Assembly: GCA_005793785.1 (NCBI GenBank)
Contig: SXPW01000047.1
Location: forward strand, 1-9,244
Length of the DNA stretch: 9,244 nucleotides
Source: Actinomycetota bacterium
Lineage (GTDB): Bacteria > Actinomycetota > Acidimicrobiia > Acidimicrobiales > Ilumatobacteraceae
Direction of reading: 5' to 3'
Shown here in pieces: positions 6,402 through 9,244 of the stretch. The notes beneath the pieces are model-generated. The model was not told where the DNA came from, did not search any database, and saw only the letters and a list, made by a program, of their open reading frames with translations. The position numbers and the translations under genes are program-made. The number at the start of each line of letters is the position of its first letter. The first letter of the stretch is position 1.

Positions 6402-7568
6402 CTAGAGCCGTTCGATGATGAACGCGTTGGCCAAGCCACCGCCCTCACACATCGTCTGGAGACCGTAACGACCTCCAGTGCGCTCCAACTCGTTGAGCAA
6501 CGTGCAGGTGAGTCGTGCACCAGACGCACCGAGCGGATGACCGAGCGCTATTGCGCCACCGTTGACGTTGACCTTCTCCATGTCGGGGTGCATTTCCTTG
6601 GCCCATGCCAGCACGACGGCGGCGAACGCCTCGTTGATCTCCACGAGATCGATGTCGTCCATCGTCAGTTTTGCGCGCTCGAGCACCTTCTTGGTTGCCG
6701 GAATCGGTGCGGTCAACATGTAGCGGGGATTCTCCGCCGCGAGCGCGAAGCTCACGAATCGTGCCCGTGGCTTGAGGCCGAGTTTCTTGGCCTTCTCCTC
6801 GCTCATGATCAAGAGCGCGGAGGAACCGTCGGTGATCTGGGACGAGTTACCCGCCGTCACCTTGCCGCCCTCCTCTGCCGGGCGGAACGATGGCTTCAAG
6901 GACGACAACTTTTCGAGGGATGTTTCGCGGATTCCCTCGTCGGTGTTCATCAGCACACCCTCGGCGTCAAGGACGGGGATGATCTCATTCTGGAAACGAC
7001 CTTCCTTGGTTGCACGCGCGGCGTAATGCTGTGAGCGCAGACCGAACGCGTCGAGGTCCTCACGGGACAACTTCCACTTTTCTGCGATGAGTTCGGCAGA
7101 AACTCCCTGATTGACGAGTCCGCCTTCTGCCTTGTAGCGCTCCTGAACGCGCTGACCCATCGGGTATCCGAACTTTCCTTCGGCGATGGAGGAACCCATC
7201 GGAACTCGCGTCATGACCTCGACACCGTTGGCGACGACGGCATCGTATGCGCCTGCGATCACTCCTTGGGCCGCGAAGTGTGCCGCTTGCTGACTGGATC
7301 CGCATTGGCGATCCACCGTGGTGCCGGGAACCGACTCGGGCCATCCGGCGGCCAGCACGGCGTTGCGTGCGATGTTGAGACTTTGCTCACCCACCTGCAT
7401 GACGCATCCCATCACGACGTCGTCGATGAGGGCGGGGTCGATGTTGTTGCGCGAGGTGAGTGCACTCAACATTTCTGCCGCAAGATCGACGGGGTGCCAA
7501 TTCTTCAATCGACCATTGCGCTTGCCGAGGGGCGTGCGGACGGCATCGACGATGACTGCTGTGGACAT
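6402..7568 (-). CDS. thiolase (acetyl-CoA acyltransferase / acetyl-CoA C-acetyltransferase), FadA5-like
   Basis: This 388-residue cytosolic enzyme cleaves 3-ketoacyl-CoA with CoA, or runs the reverse condensation of two acyl-CoAs. All catalytic parts are present: nucleophile Cys89 in VDRQCGSSQQA (85-95), NEAF (312-315), GHPLG with His344 (343-347), and the second cysteine Cys374 in CEGGG (374-378). Length is usual for the family (about 390). The N-terminal RTPLGKRNG (11-19) and the GCVMQVGEQSLNIAR stretch (54-68) recall the mycobacterial steroid thiolase FadA5, so a role in beta-oxidation of fatty acid or sterol side chains is plausible, but the substrate is not fixed by sequence. The ATG at 7568 has a strong Shine-Dalgarno 5 nt upstream. 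No hydratase or dehydrogenase partner is adjacent. The small Cys-containing protein gene follows in the same direction. Confidence 0.95.
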   Translation of the reverse strand: MSTAVIVDAVRTPLGKRNGRLKNWHPVDLAAEMLSALTSRNNIDPALIDDVVMGCVMQVGEQSLNIARNAVLAAGWPESVPGTTVDRQCGSSQQAAHFAAQGVIAGAYDAVVANGVEVMTRVPMGSSIAEGKFGYPMGQRVQERYKAEGGLVNQGVSAELIAEKWKLSREDLDAFGLRSQHYAARATKEGRFQNEIIPVLDAEGVLMNTDEGIRETSLEKLSSLKPSFRPAEEGGKVTAGNSSQITDGSSALLIMSEEKAKKLGLKPRARFVSFALAAENPRYMLTAPIPATKKVLERAKLTMDDIDLVEINEAFAAVVLAWAKEMHPDMEKVNVNGGAIALGHPLGASGARLTCTLLNELERTGGRYGLQTMCEGGGLANAFIIERL

Positions 7569-7573
7569 GAGGA

Positions 7574-7580
7574 CTCCTTT
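7574..7580 (-). promoter_or_regulatory. strong ribosome binding site of the thiolase gene
   Basis: AAAGGAG lies 5 nt before the ATG at 7568 and fixes that start. It is the only near-consensus Shine-Dalgarno sequence in the window; most other genes here have weak ones or appear leaderless. This suggests the thiolase is efficiently translated from an mRNA with a true leader. Confidence 0.8.
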
Positions 7581-7592
7581 GGTGGTCTTCTC

Positions 7593-7598
7593 AGTATT
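7593..7598 (-). promoter_or_regulatory. candidate -10 box (AATACT) of the thiolase promoter
   Basis: AATACT lies 24 nt upstream of the ATG on the minus strand. A TTGCCG at 7618-7623 could be the -35 element, though the 19-bp spacer is longer than ideal. Start of transcription would fall near 7586, leaving a leader of about 18 nt that holds the AAAGGAG site. Both elements overlap arms of the inverted repeat at 7597-7623. Confidence 0.35.
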
Positions 7599-7623
7599 GC
7601 CGAGAACCTGCCCGATTCGGCAA
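7597..7623. promoter_or_regulatory. inverted repeat overlapping the thiolase promoter, possible operator
   Basis: Perfect 7-bp arms TTGCCGA (7597-7603) and TCGGCAA (7617-7623) flank 13 bp, so the arm centres are 20 bp apart, about two helical turns. One arm covers the candidate -35 and the other abuts the -10. That geometry suits a dimeric repressor such as those of the TetR or GntR type that control acyl-CoA genes. No regulator gene is in the window, and the arms do not match the KstR consensus I know. Confidence 0.4.
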
Positions 7624-7651
7624 GCGGGCCGCAGTAGGCGGAAATCTCCGC

Positions 7652-7663
7652 TCGGCGCGCCGA
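7652..7663. terminator. 12-bp perfect palindrome just after the purU stop, possible weak terminator
   Basis: TCGGCGCGCCGA is its own reverse complement and lies one base past the purU stop codon. In RNA it could fold into a short, very GC-rich hairpin with a 4-bp stem and 4-nt loop. No T-run follows on the minus strand, so it may only pause transcription, or be a chance palindrome. The rest of the 96-bp purU-thiolase gap holds the thiolase promoter elements. Confidence 0.3.
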
Positions 7664-7664
7664 A

Positions 7665-8519
7665 TTACTCGAAGACGACGGTGCGATTCCCCACCACCAG
7701 CACACGGTGCTCCACGTGGGCACGGATGGCATTGGCAAGAACGAGGGTTTCAAGGTCGCGACCCCGACGACTCAATTCCTGTACGTCATCCCGATGTGTC
7801 ACTCGCGTGACGTCCTGGGCGATGATCGGACCCTCGTCGAGTACCTCCGACACGTAGTGGGCCGTCGCACCGATGACCTTCACTCCCCGATCGTGCGCCT
7901 GACGGTATGGATTGGCGCCCACGAATGACGGGAGGAAGGAGTGATGGATGTTGATCATCCGACCGAACCACGGACGAACGATGTTCGATGGCAACACCAA
8001 CATGTACCGCGCCAGGATCACCAGATCGAGATCGTGTGAGTCCAGTTCCATTGCCAACCGTTGCTCCTGCGTCGATCGTCCGTTCGCCGTCGCCTCGACC
8101 GGGAGATGTACGAAGGGTCGTCGGAACATGCCGCACATCTCGGCTGCATCAACATGGTTGGACACCACGAGTTGTACATCAATGGAGGCATCGTGGAGAT
8201 GGGCACGACTGAGCAGGTCACCCAAACAGTGCAAGTGCTTGGACACGAGGATTGCCGTACGTGGTCGGTACGGCAATGAGCAAAACCGGTACGTCAGCCC
8301 GAGCTCAATTGCGACGGCGGCAAACTGCGACTCGAGATCGGTCAACGCCGATCCCAGGGGTGGCGTGAATTGCACCCGTTGGAAGAACATCTCATCTTGA
8401 GCATCGGTGTGTTGTTGCGCATCGATGATGTTGCCGCCGATGGCGGAGACCCATCCCGCGACGCCGGCCACGATTCCCGGGCGATCACGACATGAGAGCA
8501 ACAACACGACGGAACTCAT
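7665..8519 (-). CDS. purU: formyltetrahydrofolate deformylase (PurU)
   Basis: This 284-residue cytosolic enzyme hydrolyses 10-formyltetrahydrofolate to formate and tetrahydrofolate, supplying formate and balancing one-carbon pools. Residues 3 to about 80 are an N-terminal ACT domain (SCRDRPGIVAGVAGW at 9-23, then GGNIIDAQQ at 28-36), which separates PurU from the shorter purine transformylase PurN. Residues about 87-264 are the formyltransferase domain, with catalytic Asn190, His192 and Asp228 in NIHHSFLPSF (190-199) and SEVLDEG (224-230). Length is normal for the family. The frame continues upstream to 8564, but those 15 residues are a translation of the tRNA gene. The ATG at 8519 places the ACT domain exactly where the family starts. 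No Shine-Dalgarno is possible outside the tRNA, since only 4 nt separate them; see the tRNA entry. Confidence 0.95.
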   Translation of the reverse strand: MSSVVLLLSCRDRPGIVAGVAGWVSAIGGNIIDAQQHTDAQDEMFFQRVQFTPPLGSALTDLESQFAAVAIELGLTYRFCSLPYRPRTAILVSKHLHCLGDLLSRAHLHDASIDVQLVVSNHVDAAEMCGMFRRPFVHLPVEATANGRSTQEQRLAMELDSHDLDLVILARYMLVLPSNIVRPWFGRMINIHHSFLPSFVGANPYRQAHDRGVKVIGATAHYVSEVLDEGPIIAQDVTRVTHRDDVQELSRRGRDLETLVLANAIRAHVEHRVLVVGNRTVVFE

Positions 8520-8523
8520 GTTG

Positions 8524-8597
8524 TGGAGACGATGGGACTCGAACCCACGACCCCCTGCTTGCACAGCAGGTGCTCTAGCCAGCTGAGCTACGTCCCC
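8524..8597 (-). tRNA. tRNA-Ala (anticodon TGC)
   Basis: The minus strand folds as a 74-nt cloverleaf. The acceptor stem pairs GGGGACG with CGTCTCC and contains G3:U70, the alanine identity pair. The D-arm is GCTC/GAGC, the anticodon stem CCTGC/GCAGG, and the T-arm GTGGG/CCCAT with loop TTCGAGT. The anticodon loop reads TGTGCAA, so positions 34-36 are TGC. Position 33 is G, where almost all tRNAs have U. The discriminator is A73 and CCA is not encoded: CAAC follows, then the purU ATG. The gene is probably co-transcribed with purU. Confidence 0.93.
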
Positions 8598-8611
8598 GAA
8601 CGAGACGCTTC

Positions 8612-8617
8612 ATGCTA
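8612..8617 (-). promoter_or_regulatory. candidate -10 box (TAGCAT) of the tRNA-Ala/purU unit
   Basis: TAGCAT lies 14 nt upstream of the tRNA 5' end on the minus strand, leaving a short leader for RNase P to remove. An ACTACA at 8636-8641 would be a weak -35 at 18 bp. The assignment is by consensus and position only. It shares the 47-bp gap 8598-8644 with the divergent promoter of the DUF218 gene. Confidence 0.35.
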
Positions 8618-8630
8618 CGGGACCGATTCG

Positions 8631-8636
8631 TACCCT
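8631..8636 (+). promoter_or_regulatory. candidate -10 box (TACCCT) of the DUF218 gene
   Basis: TACCCT matches TAnnnT and ends 8 nt before the ATG at 8645, consistent with a leaderless or nearly leaderless transcript. No clear -35 or Shine-Dalgarno is seen; GTGGG at 8640-8644 directly abuts the ATG, too close to act as a ribosome site. Confidence 0.35.
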
Positions 8637-8644
8637 GTAGTGGG

Positions 8645-9244
8645 ATGCGAGATCTGATTGAGCCGTTGTGGTTGCCGCTCATGGTGCTGGTCGGCACGTG
8701 GGTGACGCTCTGGCGTCGTCATCGCCTCGTCAGATGGATGAAGATCATCGGCACGTCATCGTTGGTCGCACTCTGGGCGGTAAGTGCGCCACTTGGTGCC
8801 TTTCTCCTCGAACGGCCGCTCGTGGTCGAGTCGCTCCCGGAAGCGGGATGGGCTCCGGACTACATCTACGTACTCAGTGCGGGATTCGATCTCGGCGACA
8901 GCCCCGAACAGGACTCATCTGGACTCGAAACCACACGACGCGTGAGTCGCGCCGTGTCGTTGTGGCGTGAATTCCCGTCGTCGATGCTCGTCATGGCGGG
9001 CGCACAACCGGGAATGGAGGGACGACGACCACCCGAACAGCAGGGTCGCCTCATGCAGGATCAGGCGCTGCGTCTCGGTGTGCCGACCGACCACATCGTG
9101 ATTGATTCGGTCTCCCTCAACACCAATGGTCATGCCAAGGTTGCCAATGGGGCGGACTTCCTCGAATCAACGACCCCAATCGCCATCGTGACCTCCGACT
9201 TTCATCTCCGTCGCTCGAGGCGGGAATTCGCCAGGTATTTCGGC
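8645..9244 (+). CDS. DUF218 membrane protein (YdcF/SanA/ElyC-like), truncated by window end
   Basis: The first 200 codons are present and the frame is still open at the last base. Two hydrophobic segments (about 6-23 and 35-54) precede a DUF218 domain that starts near residue 71 (PDYIYVLSAGFDLG). Family features follow: a helix with ETTRRVSRAVSLW (95-107), the strand MLVMAGAQPG (114-123), then LNTNGHAKVA (158-167) and the conserved IVTSDFHLRRSRREF (181-195). Relatives such as SanA and ElyC of Escherichia coli are envelope proteins linked to cell-wall precursor metabolism or barrier function; their reaction is not firmly known. The ATG at 8645 is the first start in frame after the tRNA-side gap and follows a TACCCT box. 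It is divergent from the tRNA-purU unit. The typical opening of this domain is a Gly-rich VVLGGG; here it reads VLSAG, a mild departure. Confidence 0.88.
   Translation, partial: MRDLIEPLWLPLMVLVGTWVTLWRRHRLVRWMKIIGTSSLVALWAVSAPLGAFLLERPLVVESLPEAGWAPDYIYVLSAGFDLGDSPEQDSSGLETTRRVSRAVSLWREFPSSMLVMAGAQPGMEGRRPPEQQGRLMQDQALRLGVPTDHIVIDSVSLNTNGHAKVANGADFLESTTPIAIVTSDFHLRRSRREFARYFG

Noticed and set aside
6390..7034. Open frame (214 codons) on the plus strand opposite the thiolase
   Set aside because: It is a codon-complement shadow of a thiolase with all its catalytic motifs; no domain or promoter supports it.
8520..8564. Fifteen extra residues at the front of PurU
   Set aside because: They are a translation of the 3' part of tRNA-Ala (the familiar RGFESHRLHN-type artefact), and the ACT domain starts at the ATG at 8519.
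1..9244. CRISPR array, insertion sequence, prophage or defence system
   Set aside because: No direct repeat series, transposase, integrase or terminal repeats were seen; the genes are ordinary chromosomal housekeeping and signalling genes with similar composition throughout.

Overview
The window has the composition and gene order of a moderately high-GC actinobacterium. The strongest evidence is the block FHA protein (with DUF3662/FhaA_N), PstP-type PP2C phosphatase, PknB-type PASTA kinase, then a glutamine amidotransferase on the opposite strand, then CrgA. This order is the one known around the mycobacterial pknB locus. Reduced leaders (TAnnnT boxes a few bases before start codons) also fit Actinobacteria. 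A member of class Acidimicrobiia is my best guess, but that is inference and not proven by the sequence.

Layout. 40-1344 (minus): a 12-TM-type MFS transporter, divergent from the signalling operon across 43 bp. 1388-5182 (plus): the operon fhaA-like, pstP, pknB, with pstP and pknB overlapping by 4 bp. 5216-5797 (minus): trpG/pabA-type amidotransferase, convergent with pknB. 5862-6119 (plus): crgA. 6126-6383 (minus): a small membrane-anchored CxxC...HC protein, convergent with crgA and 18 bp downstream of a thiolase. 6402-7568 (minus): FadA5-like thiolase with a strong Shine-Dalgarno and an operator-like dyad in its promoter. 7665-8519 (minus): purU. 8524-8597 (minus): tRNA-Ala(TGC), only 4 nt upstream of purU. 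8645 to the window end (plus): a DUF218 (YdcF/SanA/ElyC-like) membrane protein that continues past the window and has no stop here.

How the genes fit together. The kinase senses peptidoglycan-type ligands through four extracytoplasmic PASTA repeats. The phosphatase reverses its signal, the FHA protein reads phosphothreonine, and CrgA acts at the division site, so 1388-6119 is a cell-wall and division control module. It is strikingly compact: the rodA/ftsW, pbpA, pknA and fhaB genes that usually sit inside it are absent. The right half is metabolic: thiolytic acyl-CoA cleavage or condensation, and formyl-tetrahydrofolate hydrolysis.

No mobile element, CRISPR array or clearly new multi-gene system is visible. 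The points most worth checking are the tRNA-Ala with G instead of U at position 33, the tRNA-purU junction that would yield a nearly leaderless purU mRNA, the compact kinase operon, and the dyad over the thiolase promoter. All intergenic gaps are under about 100 bp; no stretch over 300 bp lacks a gene.
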